Origin: Onchocerca volvulus
Lineage: Eukaryota; Nematoda; Chromadorea; Rhabditida; Onchocercidae
Assembly (NCBI GenBank): GCA_000499405.2
Contig: HG738138.1
Location: 8,864,888-8,928,887, forward strand
DNA length: 64,000 bases
Reading direction: 5' to 3'
A model generated the notes under the pieces. The model worked only from the letters and a program-made list of their open reading frames with translations. It was not told the DNA's origin and did no database searches. The number at the start of each line of letters is the position of its first letter. Position 1 is the first letter of the stretch. Position numbers and translations under genes: made by a program. This document shows positions 35,727-48,480 of the stretch, in pieces.

Positions 35727-38700
35727 ATGCTTTCGCAGTTAACAGTTAATTGGTTACGAATAACGTTACTACCACTGCTGCTGTTATTCCAGCTATGCTG
35801 TGGTTCACCAGCAGAACAACTTGCATTAGAGTAATTTTCAGTTTTCTTTCTGTTATTTTATTTCATATTGTTTCGTATTCTATTTAAGGCTTAGCTATAG
35901 AAAAAGAAAATAGCTTTTACATTTGATAATTTTCATCTTAGAATTATCAGTTAAAGGTGAACTTTTTAAGTTAATTGAATTTTGAAATTCCTGCAGTGTG
36001 GCAAGATGGGCTGATCTTTTGAGTGAACATCTGCAAGAAATGTTTAGTGGTGCTACCAGGGAAACTGATATCATCGCGGTATACTTTTCATTTGCTTTTT
36101 TTAACTGCAGCGTTTTCGTGATTTGGTAGAATGGCTATTTTTATTATTTTTGTTTGTGTAATCGCAGGTCTCAATTCTGCCATTTTCACACGAATTTCAG
36201 GTTTAAAGGTTTTGGACCCATAGCTTGACTCGAGTTATAATACATGGTTCACTTATTTTGCGCTAAAACTGGATGGTATACTTTAGTATAGCCGAATTCA
36301 TTAACATGTATTTCAAGCATAAAATTTACTAATGCCCATCCAGGCTTGGCTAATTGCCCTTTTCATGTTTTTTGTAAAGATTTAATTTCATAGTTTTACA
36401 TATATATTGCGGAGAGCATGAAGTAGTTAAATAAGTATGTATATACCGAACTATTGCAGATGTACAAAAATTACGGTGAAGTTGAAATATTTGATCCTCA
36501 AGTAGAGCTTAAAAGGGCAAAAAATACAATTGAGGCATACTTGAAGCGACGTGCTAAAGTTGCTTGGGCAAGTTTAATATTTTAAAATTAGATAACTGTG
36601 AAGATGGAATCAACGCGAAGATTAATCGAGAAATTGTCATTTGGAATTCAAATTGTTCACTTTAAAACGAATTGTTCAGTTTAATACGTCCACAAAAGAA
36701 CCAAATTATCTCATCATGCACTATATTGATAACTATATTGAAATATAATGAATTAATTAATGATTTGAGTTCCATTTGGATCATAAACAAAGTCTATATT
36801 TGAATTTAAGTCAAAGTTTAAGTTGGATTTGAAATTCAGAAAGCCAAAGTATCTCTGGAGTCACGTCATCTAGCTAATCTCACAGAACAGGATGTAAATA
36901 ATCCGAAGAGCGCTCATTTCATACGCTTCATGGCAGCTAAACAAGAAACTGATGCTGCCCGAGTGTATGTGCATGATCATATCGCTAATGTGATCGAAGT
37001 AATCTTTCGAAATTTCAACTTTCGATTATTAAATTTATAAAACACAGGTGGGCACCAAAAAAGACGTAGAGATATGAATGGAACGATGAAGTAGAAAAAT
37101 CCAAAAATCGAGAATCTTTCATTCTTTGTGTTGTTCATTGTTAAAAATTCACATGAAGATATCGCTTCAGAAATCGTGTCGTTTCACTTTTTAATTAGTT
37201 TGAAATCTCTCAGTTTTTTTTTCTTTTTTCTCGTATCGTATTTTTGCAGGTAAACAGTACGCGACAGCTTAATTTAACACCAAATGCAAATTTTTACGGA
37301 ATTCCAACGAGTTCACTCTTTTCTGCCGTCCATGTTCCAACACCAGTTTATGACCGAAGTAAGAGAGTAGCTTATTTGATTATTTCAAATCCTTCTTAAA
37401 GCTCTATAATAATTTGCTTATCATTTGAACGAAATTCTTTTACATCCTGTTATACCTTAAATAAATTAATACGTGTTTTAATGGTTGGAATTATGTCTTT
37501 ATCCACGAACTGGTTGATTCTTCTCATTGACGAACTTAGATTTTTCCTGTTTCTCTTCCTTTATACACAAACAAATAAGCTAGGTCTGAACATACTTTGT
37601 AGATCCGGAAGTGTTGTTAAAAATAGATTGGTCTGATATTGATGATTTATATCGGGCAAATCACGAAGAAACGCGTGATCTGGCTTTTCAGATGTTTTGC
37701 TCAGAATCTGGATTTATGCGCTATTATCCAGGTAGATATCGATTTATATATTTGTTTTCCGTTGCTTATTGAAAGATTATTTTTTTAAAGATTGAATTGT
37801 CATTTTTCGATGTTTTCTGAGCTGTCATTAAAAATCTAAGTAAAGTTTCATTCTGATTGCGAAGCATTTGACGACCATTTTTATTTTACAGCGGTATCAT
37901 GGGTATGGGATAATCGTGCAGACGAACTTGATTTATTCGACTGCAGGAGTACGGAATGGTAAATATGCACATTTTTATAAAAATTATTCTTGCCTGCTTT
38001 TTGATCTATGCTATAATATGAGTATTGTTTTGTTCTTATGTGCCTATATTTGTATCTTTTTTTTTCTTTTTTTTTTCTAGTTTTTTTGTTGATGGAAATC
38101 AGTTCTACTTTCTGAGAGAATTATCATACTTGAAAAATTCATGAAATTTACTTCGCATCTTTATGCACTTTATAATTCTGAAAACTTCTGTGACTAACAC
38201 TATAATTATTTTTGGTACATTTATGGTACGTTCTCTATATCTTCTGGCTAGACGTAAATTTCTGATATGCTTTCAGGTACATAAATGCTGCCACATTGTC
38301 TAAAAATGTAATTATAATGTTAGATATGTCTGGTTCAATGCTTGGCCAGAGATTTGAAATAGCAAAACAAACTGTGGAAGCAATATTGGAAACGCTTTCC
38401 GACAATGATTTCTTCAACATATTACTCGTCAGTATTTTTTCAAGTCGTTTACTCCAGAGACTGAATTTGAGCTACAAACTTTGAAATGAGTAATTTTTTC
38501 ATCCCTTTATTTTTGATGATAAAATTGTCCTGCAGTTCTCAAAAACAGTTGGTTTCTTGGATGAATGTAGCGAAAAGGCTGGGTTGTTGCAGGCAACCGT
38601 TCGCAACAAGAAGGTATTTTTCTTGTGCATTTTCATTTTACCTTTTTTTCAGTTCTTTTAATTAATTTTTCATCTTTAGTTAAATTTTATGGTTCAGTCG

Positions 38701-41700
38701 CTGAATTATTTTTGTATTTTAGAAGAATCTTTCAAATTTTTATTTTCAATATTATTGAGTTCTGTACAGATGTGTTTGGCGTACTTAGGACTGATGTTTC
38801 AGATGCTGCGAGCACGGCTGAATGGCATGTCATCAGAGGGTAAAGCAGAATATGAAAAAGGCTTGATTAAAGCCTTCGAAACATTGATGAAAGTAAATTT
38901 TTTTTTCAAAAATTTCCCTGATTTTTTCTAAAGAATTTCTTTAACTTGCAAGCAAGTTGATTTTGAGGTCTTCAATTCAACTTTCTTGCTGCTTATGTTT
39001 GATGTGCTTGTCGTGAAATCGCTTGAAATTAAAAGCAAAGCTTACATTTTACGCTTTTGTAAATATTGTATATGCCTATTATTTCCAAACTATCTTGCTA
39101 GTGATAGAATACTAACGTTAACTGTATACTAAACTATGTTTGTTGTGTAGCTTTGGAGACATATAATCTGGATTTGAGTGATTACAGATTTACAAGCTTT
39201 TGAATACAAGGTAGATCCATGTCATTTCACCAGTCATTGTGAGCAAGATGCTCCTACTAAGTTAATTAGCCTGAAAAGGATATCACTTTGTTCGTCTTTG
39301 TTTTTTGTCGATTTATTGTCGTTTGCGCTTCATTCACATACAGCTTCCTGGATCGGTCAATTTCACGACAACTGAAGAATTGGCAATGCGTCGGGAACTG
39401 GCTGGTGGTGTACTGCCCGCTGATGTTCATTACATTGCTGTTCAAGATCACATCCTTGTGGTTCCGAATCATCTTTATCAGGCAGTAAGTGCTAGCTATC
39501 AGTAGCTGTGTTTAGTACTGTAGATGGCATAATATTTGTACAAGCTTGTTCTTGGAAAATAAAACTAAGCCGCTGACCGCTGATTTTTCGCATGTCTGCT
39601 TTCCTTCTTGTATTTGTTCATACCGCTTATGAACATTTAGACGTCTTATAGGAGTGCTTTAGTATCAATGATGCAAACAGCGTCATCATATTTATGGATC
39701 AGGGAAATTTGAATTTTAATTGAGTGTTGCATTTCTTTTTTGCCAAGTTTGATTTCTAAAAATTGATTAGAAATCGAGATGGGGTGACAGAATTGTACCT
39801 AAAAATCGCTTTATGCATAAACTGAATGAGAGTAGAAAAGAAATCCAAATTTCTCAAATTCATAGATATTGTTGTTCTCAGTATTGAAGAAACGGACCGA
39901 AAACCAATATGAAGAAGGTGGATGAAGATTTTTGAGGGATTCCAAGCATTTAACAAAATCTCATGAAATATCAATATTGTATAAATAGTATAAGTGTTAT
40001 GACTTTATTGCAGATGCGTAATTATACGGGAAAAAAGGCACAGTTTGGCTGCAACGATATCATTATGCTGATTACTGATGGAGCACCCAATTATTTTAAA
40101 CAGATTTTCCATTTATACAATAAAAATAAATCGGTGAATGATTTTATCATTTTAATATTGTCTGTCGGATGTTACGATACGCTGATATGTTTTTCTGTAT
40201 CCAAGACAGGACGTGACCATTTGTAAACTTCACCGTATAAATATGCTTAGTAAGCTTGGAAATTTTAATTCCAAACATTCTATTTAATTGAATAGTAATT
40301 GTAGGTTCGCTTCTTTTCATTTCTAATAGGGGAAGAAGCAACAGATGTGGCACAAGTGAAATGGATGGCTTGTGAGAACAAAGGTTTCATGGTGCATATT
40401 AGTAATTTGGCTGATGTACAAGAAAAAGTTCAGGTATGTGAAGTTACTTACAATCTCTGTTACCTTTGGTATCAGTTGTAGTTGTGATATTTACAACCGC
40501 GAATAAACTGGGCAAGATCCATCGGTTCGAATTCGTTTTTAAATAAAAATGAGCTTGTCAGTTTAGCATCTCATAGTTTTGTTCCCTATCTGTACATTAG
40601 CTTGTCTCAGAAAAACTACATCAAATGTTATGACTCGCTATTTGCATGATAACCCGGCGACCATTATTTTTGTCATCAACTTTAATCAACTATAAGGGAA
40701 TCTTAAAATTTGAAGATACAGTCTAATGATTTGATTTTTAGCACTACATCAAAGTAATGAGTCGGCCAATCGGTAAGCATGGTAAAAGTTTTGATGAAAA
40801 AAATGCCATTTGGAGTGGTATATATAAGGAACGATTGGTAAATTTGACTTTTCTCTGCTTTTTATGGATTTGTTTGTGATAAATATTCATTTTACTTAAA
40901 TTTTCTAAAGTATTCACTGACTCGCAATTTTATTATGAAAGGTGCAGGTTTTTTTTTGTAAAATATAAAAATCTGCAAAAACTTAGATTTTTTGACGAAA
41001 GTATGGAAATCTACATAGAAAAGTATAGTTTTTTGGATTTCTCTGATAAATAGATTTTGTTTTTTCCAGCTGACAATCAGTCAAATCCCAGTAAAGAAAG
41101 TAAGTCTTGATGTTTTTTTTTCTTTTACTATTTTTTAAACGTTATATTGCATCTTTTTTTTTTTTCAATAACGTGTATTTCGCATAAACTGTTCAAAATA
41201 TGTTCCATTAATTTAATAACTGTACTTTCCAGAAATCCCGCATCAAACGTGTGGATCCAAGGGTTAGTTGCGTATTATACTTCAGAATTTTATTTTGAAG
41301 GTTCTTATTGATAAATTATATTATGATTTGTATCACTTTGATTTTTGACGAAATTAGAAAGGGGGACACTAAGTGCTTAAATGTTAGGTGTCTCTGTTTA
41401 TAATTCTATTATTCGCATGGACATTGGAAATCTCAGTTACAAAACCTGAGAGCTGGATGACCCGAAACAGAAACCAGAAAGCATGTTCAGAATTTGTAAA
41501 GATAACAATTTGTTCTTTCTATCTCCGTATCATCCTTATTCAACCTTTTTGATTTTCCAACTTATTAATTCTTTTAAGAGGCTGCACCTGGACCCAGAAT
41601 AGTCTGACAACTTGCCGATAATCGACGATATTTTTGCTTATTTTTAGACAGAAATGCTGGTTACAACGGTAAGTTATCCTGTGGTCCAAGATGAACAGTT

Positions 41701-44700
41701 GATGGGAGTTGCAGCGGTTAATGTACCAGTCACTGAGTTAGCACAGTTGCTTCATACCGTAAATGTAAGCTATGTTACATTCTTAGAAGATAAATTTGAT
41801 GTTTACACAGCACATAGCATCGAGATTGTCCGATATGCAATGTGACACTAAAAGCGCTCAGTTTTTGACTTGAAAACATGAAGTTTTAATGATCGGAATA
41901 ATGACATTAATAAGTCGAAATTTATTTCCGATTTAGGAAATTCCTTAATTTACAGTTTGGAAGCCGGAGCTATGCATTCATGCTGGATAACAATGGTCAT
42001 GTGATGTTTCATCCACAAATGCGCCCTCTGGTAAGTACAAACTATTGCAAACAGAAGTGGCAAGTTATGAATCGATTGTTGACCGTATCTGTATAATATG
42101 ATTTAATATTTCCTTCATGATAATAAATACCTTTTTTTTGCTGAAATAAATAACTTTTTTTATATAACTAATTGTTTGGCCACAAACTAAGTTTCATTTT
42201 CAAATGATCATAATAAAAAGCAAAAATTCTTGAATCATATTCAGTGTAAGATTTTTTTTTATACCAATTTAGATCAGATTTTGTAGGATCCGGTAACGAA
42301 GCAGATGAAGTTGAATTATAACAATATTGATATTCTGGAAGTTGAAGTACCTCAGAATCAGGAAATGGTTAGTCTTTTGTTACTATTTTAAAAATAAAAA
42401 ACTTTGGACCTTTGATGTGACAGGGTTTATTCAGGATATCTTCTACTCTTCTTTTCGCTCTTCATCTGTTTAATTTAGATTTATTTGTATTGGCAATTTT
42501 TTAGTTAAACGATCATTTATCAGTGAAGAATCGTTTACAATACGATACTAGTGAGGTAAAATTCTAAACGATTGCTGGTTTCTCTGTTATACAGTTAGCT
42601 GCATGTTATATCTTTCTTATTTGTGGTTCTTTTTTTTTTTTTCTTCTAAGCACTGTGAGTCCACCCACTTGAAAAAATTTTCAAGAACTTCATGTAATGG
42701 TTTCCAAATAAACAGAAAAAATGAAACGATGTACATCTCTGTCTTATGAATTTTTCATATAATCTTTGCACACTTCACACTTTGCACTTGTGTTTTTGTT
42801 TTGTTTTTTTTTTCTTTTTTTTGAAGGATCTAGATCATATCTTGTCTTTTATTCGATTGTTTATTTGTTCAGAATTCCTTCTTGTTGAAGAAACAAATTT
42901 TCATAGTGTTATAAAGTAAAATTTAAAAAAGGATAAGTTCTATTTTGTGCACTTCATTGATTCACTTAATTGCTTATTTTGTAAAAGAAAATTTTGATTT
43001 AATATTTCAGATGCGTAGCTCAATGATTAATTGTGATCATGGCAATGCATATTCGTTGGACGTATTGTATGCAACGGCCAATTTAGTAAGCTTATTCATT
43101 TTTCATTGGTCAATTGTTTATTTGTCTAAATGATTATTTGTTAGCAATATTTTTTTTTTCGAATAATGTTGGCTGCAGGAACGTGTATACCGTCAGTCGA
43201 ACAAGTATTATTCGGAATGCCTGAAACAATCACTTTTCACGTACGTCTTTTTTTTGCTGAGTGTTTTAGGTTAATAATTTAAGATCGTCTGGGTTCGGAA
43301 AATCCGGCATAGTTTTTTGATTAAAGTTATGTGACGGTGGAACATCCGTTTTTGTGACCGTTAATTGAACAAGGGTTATTCTTTTTCTGATCTTTAAGTG
43401 GATGTGGAGCTAAGTGTTAAAAAACAGCACATCGCTTCCTTACTTGATTACAGCATCGGAATAGCAGTAGCAAAAGGTGATGAGAAGCGAATAAAACCAA
43501 AGAAAGATATAAAATATGGTGATATGAAGCTGCTATGGTATGATATGCCAAACTGGTTGATGCATCCTACTTGGTATGATTCTGCGAATTACTTCTCATT
43601 GTCATTAAAAAATTATTTATCATAATCTAAGCAAACTATCTGTATGGCATCATTTATATTCTCATTTTTTCATCAACAATATTTTCATTTTTCAGGCGCT
43701 ATTGCTTACTGAACAATCGCGACATGCAGTTAACTCCTGAGGTCGCGTTTCGTGAATATGTTCGAAAAATGCGTATAGATGGACATCTGCCTAAGTTTTG
43801 TGAATACCGAAAGTCTCTCATCGACCGTTTCCTGTTCGATATGAAAACAACAAATGGTTTGACAAATTTATGGGATGTTAACTGGAAGGAAAATAAAAAG
43901 TAAGTTTAAAGATCCATTATACTACAGAAAAAAAAAATGATTGAATAAGAAGAAGAAGAAGTATTTCATTGGTTTTTATTTAGTTTTTTTTTTTTAATGT
44001 TAGGTACTTTCTTTGGCTTTAAGCTTTCCATGCTTATAATTCATTGTTATTTAAATATTCCTTATTTTGGAGGTAGTTTATGTCAGTGATATCGTATATC
44101 TTGTATAATTTTGCTGTTACGATTATTATTAAAGTTTTTATTGCAGCAAACAAATTCATCTTGTTTGGTTTGCTACCGCTTCGGGTATGATAAAATATTG
44201 GGATGAATTACCTGATGGATTGACAAATGTTAATCCTAATTCGCTACCAACGATGGCATCAGAAACCGCATCAGTGCCGAGGCCAACAGTAACCACCATA
44301 GGTGCTCAAACAGTATCGAAGCAACAGATGTTTGTTTAAAACTATATTGTAGGCTATATATCAATTACCATATTATAGAAAATGTTGCAAAAGTTTTGGA
44401 AAACTTCTTCCAATTCGAAACATGACCACTGCTTGTTGTATAAGACTTCTCGCTTTAGCTTCATGGAGAGAGCAGAATTCGAGTGAATATGGTTTTAAAA
44501 AACTTCCCATCCGGATATGCCTGGAAGTACAAAAGTGTTAATTTGCAAAAAATCGGGTTGAATTGCATTTATCAAATAATTAATTTGTTATTCAGGAAGA
44601 TGTTCTATGCATGACCGATTAAGATTTTTGAACTTCAAGATGGAATAGCAAATGTCTTTTCCAGGAGCTATCAGCACTTTATCAGAGACTTGAATCGTCG

Positions 44701-47314
44701 TTCCAGTGAAGATCAGTATTTTCAACGCAGCGTTCGGATGCCAGAGCGTTTGGTTGTTGATGTAAACAAGGAAAGTATGTGTCATCGAACTTTGTTAGCA
44801 GTAAAAAATATTTCCGAATCAGATTATCTACTCAAAACATTTGTTTAGCTTATCTCTGGTATCAAAAAGAAACGCAGTCAACATATGGCCATCCAGAAAA
44901 TGTTTCCCTTCTTCTAACAGTCACAAAAGCATTGAATATTGATGGTGCATTAGTTGGTGTGGTGGGAATGGAATTGACGCTCGATTATATGGCAAAAGTG
45001 ATGAGGAAATTCGGTTGTGGTCCACAGGTAGATGAATCCTTATTATATTTTGATTTAAATTAATTTTTTTCAAATCAAGCTTCGTAAATTCCTGAAATAT
45101 CTTTCAATTTCTGAACGATTTGTGGCGATTTCGCAAAAATTATAATTTTTGAAAACATGTTTCATTGAAGGATGAGCGCCGATGGTGTTTTCTGTTGGAT
45201 GAGCATGCATATATCGTTTATAGTAGTTTGAATACTTCTATAAGTATCAATAGTGGATTTCCTGGAGATGAAACAGGAGTCCCGAAAAATTTCGATTTGT
45301 TAGGACGCTGGTTTGGGTCACTGAATCGAATTACAGAAAGAACGATGACGCTGTTGTTGAAAAATAACTATTATACCGAGTATGCTCAAGAAATTTCGAT
45401 AGATATTTATAATATCAATATTTTTAAGGTTTCCTTTCACTGGGAGAAATATTTTACTCTGAATTCCTGATCAAAAGTGTTTGGTTAAAATTAAGTTTGA
45501 TTAGAATTACTTTTTTACAGAACAACTTATGTTGATTATCAAGCAATCTGTAAACAAAATGAAATGGTCATGTATACTGCTGGTGCTGCTTTTAGGGTAA
45601 GATGTAGGATTTTATATATAGACTGTCAAATCTAGAGATTATTATATTATGAAAATGGTTTCTCTTTCTGGTACAAGATTTAAAAACTCAAAACTGAGAT
45701 ATATTCAGAAATTACTTTGTCCAATGTGGTACCTTAAATACAGTGCTAAAAATATATATATACATATATATCTTTAGATCAATGCAATATTTGGATCATT
45801 GTTGTGGATTTGGAGTCGATTATTGGCGTTATTACAAAATTTCGTCATTATCCAAATGTTCACATCATTAATACATCCTTACGTTGATGGTTTATTTTCA
45901 ATTTTGAAAATTTGGCAGCTTCTATTTTTAAACAACCATCCCCTAATTTCATGCTCAATTTTGACAAACTCATTGCACATTGTTATTGATCGATTTTTCT
46001 AGTGGAAATTGCTTTTAATATTTCACAAAATGCATAAAAAGATGAGATCTTGGGGTCAGATGTAAGCAAAAAAAAAAAAACAATGCAATCTTCAGCATAT
46101 ACTGCAACATTTACTGGTGATTCCGACACATTTTCATGCGATAAAGCGGCGAGGTACTATTTGGCTAATTGGGGCATAGAGAATTGGTCAAGCAATGAAT
46201 CGAGGAGGGAAATGCCCAGATCATCAGCGCTAATTGCTGATAATTTATCCGACCGCCCATGCAAGTATAATCCAGCTAAATGCGCTGTGTAAGTTAACTG
46301 TTTATGGTATCTTTTTGATTGGATTTTCTGTGGCACTTGATTTGTGATACTGAACTAATAACATCCTTTTCTTCCAGAAAAATGTATGCTCATTGGGTCC
46401 CAGATACCAATTTATTATTGGTTATTATTGTGCAAAGTAATCCAGCATCAAGTTCTTCTGTTTGCTATGATGAAACACGGTGTCCACTCTCCATACCGCC
46501 TGAATTTATGACCGCATACAGTCAGGTTAAAAAACTTTAGTTTTCGTTTAGATTTGAAGATTCAAGTCTTAAAATCAGGTATAAAAATTAATAGATAGGG
46601 AAATAAAATCTATACATATCAAAGAATTTTTGAAAACTTTTGATGGAATAAATGTTGACTTATAGTCGGTTCGGAAAATGACCAATAATTTAATTTTCAG
46701 TTCGAAAAAATGATGTAATAGAAATCTATATTTGCCTATCATCCAGTTAACATTTAACATTCAATTCCTTTCAGGTGGATAATGCTTCAGACAAGCAACA
46801 GGTAACCGCAAGTACAAACGTAGCGGATCCATTTTCCGAAGATAACGGTAGAAGATGTCGACATGTTCGAGCGAAACAACGTAAATCGCCGTCGAAATGT
46901 GTACATTCTGATGAGGTCGAGTTCACTAATTTGAGAAAAAAAAATATATGACTTGAAATTATTGAGCTTCACCACCAATTTGTAAATGCAATAGTTCATT
47001 TCAAAATTACCTTTTATTTTTTCGTTTAACTTTTATCCTTTGAGGCACTCAATTTTAGGAAGGACAAACTGTCTTTTTTTTTTTTTTTTCGTCAGATTTT
47101 GTCAGTTATGTGCCCCGATATAGTTTCATTATGTTTAAGGTTATAAGTTGGATTTTTACCTTTCTGAGAATTAATTGCGTGATTGTTTTTCGTTCTTTTT
47201 CAGGATGAATCACATTATCCATGTTCTCAAACGGCATCTCATTTGGTATCATTTGGTACGAGAATTCCTTTACTGGTTGCTGTCATTTGTGGAACAGCAT
47301 ATGTCATATTATAA
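35727..47314 (+). CDS. Voltage-gated calcium channel alpha-2/delta subunit (UNC-36/TAG-180 type)
   Basis: Extracellular, membrane-anchored auxiliary subunit that traffics and tunes CaV channels. I place 34 exons: 35727-35830, 35997-36078, 36460-36567, 36840-36998, 37250-37358, 37603-37731, 37892-37958, 38277-38427, 38536-38613, 38803-38892, 39344-39484, 40014-40133, 40305-40433, 40742-40837, 41070-41099, 41233-41262, 41648-41764, 41956-42030, 42287-42367, 42505-42555, 43011-43085, 43179-43240, about 43415-43573, 43696-43899, 44147-44329, 44665-44774, 44849-45027, 45171-45379, 45521-45596, 45778-45889, about 46060-46288, 46378-46525, 46775-46915 and 47204-47314. About 1310 residues. Signal peptide core [24 protein letters not shown] domain with intact MIDAS DMSGS and [14 protein letters not shown]; Cache-like region; hydrophobic C-terminus [16 protein letters not shown] with no tail, suiting a GPI anchor. 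The starts of the exons at 43415 and 46060 are uncertain. Intron 3 begins GCAAGT. Confidence 0.93.
39344..39484 (+). other. In-frame 47-codon exon inserted in the VWA domain
   Basis: This phase 0/0 exon of the alpha-2/delta gene lies between the segment ending AFETLMK and the one starting [20 protein letters not shown]. In vertebrate alpha-2/delta proteins the matching segments (AFEQLLN and NCNKIIMLFTDG) are nearly adjacent. It has a good acceptor (ACATACAG) and donor (GTAAGT). Encoded sequence includes [20 protein letters not shown]. It may be a cassette exon. Confidence 0.7.
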
Positions 47315-47439
47315 TTTGCTAATTTGTTAGGAAATGTATTAGAAAAATAATTTGTCTGTGATAACAAACAGGTTCCATTAGCGATGCTAATTATTGTCCG
47401 ATAGGGAACAATGTTTTATAATGAGCCTCTTTTCTTCAG

Positions 47440-47700
47440 TTCTGGTATATTCTCAGCGACGGGTAAGATATTTAGCAGGATAGCGTAAAGTGAACCTATT
47501 ATTAATCAAGTTGTAAATGCGTTGTTCCTCACTTTTTTGTTATTTTTAGCATCTATAAGCTAGAAAAATCCTGCATGATGAGAAAGTCGAACTTTGAGCT
47601 GGTTAGGTTCATGAGGAGCCATAAAAATGGTTCGACTTCTTATTACTGGTTGTCATCAAGAAGTATATTGGTACTACCGGAAAATTGCTTGGAAAAATGA
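47440..47700 (+). other. Possible alternative 3' exons of the alpha-2/delta gene
   Basis: A 23-base segment (47440-47462, FWYILSDG) has a TTTCTTCAG acceptor and a GTAAGA donor. It joins in frame (phase 2) to an open segment starting at 47550 after TTATTTTTAG and ending at TGA 47700 (contains RKSNFELVRFMRSHKNGS and WLSSRSILVLPENC). In the last annotated exon of the alpha-2/delta gene, a phase 0 GTATCA donor at about 47240 would connect to it. That would swap the hydrophobic anchor for a polar tail. It could also be chance or a remnant. Confidence 0.25.
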
Positions 47701-48200
47701 CGCGTTGGTACCATTGGGATATATTTTAGAATTTTTGCTGCAGTAAATTAGCTTAATTCTAATTATTCCTTTTTTTACATGTATTTGAAATTACTAGATT
47801 GAAAGTTATCAAATATCATATTTTTTATTCCAGTTCTGATTTCACATACAGCATGATATATACAATTTACATTGAAATTCTGTGAATTCAAATAGCAAGT
47901 TTCAATTTTTGTAGAACTGAAGTTCCGATTCTCATTATTCAATTGGATTTAATTACTTATTCATTGCGTGTAATTCATTCCAAGTTCCTGAAGTAGGCTA
48001 CGATAAATTTGTAACTATAATTGCATCACATAAACTTTCTTGAATTGCTTGATATACTGCATACACTACGATATTGAACAATTCTGAACTGAATTGTTGC
48101 ATGGATGGTTTGAAAATAGTAGTACAACGGTACCGTGCACAATTCTTGAAGTCAAAATAGCAACGTTTTCGTTCAACTTTAGCTTTTTTGCATTTGCAGG

Positions 48201-48480
48201 ACAGGAAAGAATAATTTTGGCAATCCTTTCATCCTGCTTGGCTCCATTCAGAACGACAAAGATGTCCTGTTCCTGCAGACTTGAAAGAAATCATAAGATA
48301 TTAGGCCGACGGTCCGGCAGTCGTTGGCACCTCTATCAGTTGAACGTATCAGTGGGAAGAGAAGAGCAGGGAGATTGTTCTGCTGTTGGATGATGACTGG
48401 TGGAAACAAATTCGAGCATTGCCACTCCGTTCCTTTGAAGTGTTCAATTGTAACGCTCGTGAAAGTGAGCAGCTTGAATA
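48201..48480 (+). pseudogene. Coding-like trace with frame breaks, family not recognised
   Basis: After a TTTGCAG acceptor at 48199, one frame reads NNFGNPFILLGSIQNDKDVL, then stops. The next frame reads ERNHKILGRRSGSRWHLYQ. A third reads WEEKSREIVLLLDDDWWKQI and FEVFNCNARESEQLE, ending at TAG 48480. Composition is clearly GC-richer than the flanks and all three pieces look like folded protein rather than random AT-rich translation. No intron of workable size fits between them, so this looks like a gene end carrying two indels, either decayed or misread. I cannot name the family. Confidence 0.35.

Noticed and set aside
40520..40545. B-box-like GGTTCGAATTC, possible tRNA gene
   Set aside because: No A box at the right distance and no cloverleaf arms; it lies in an intron of the alpha-2/delta gene.
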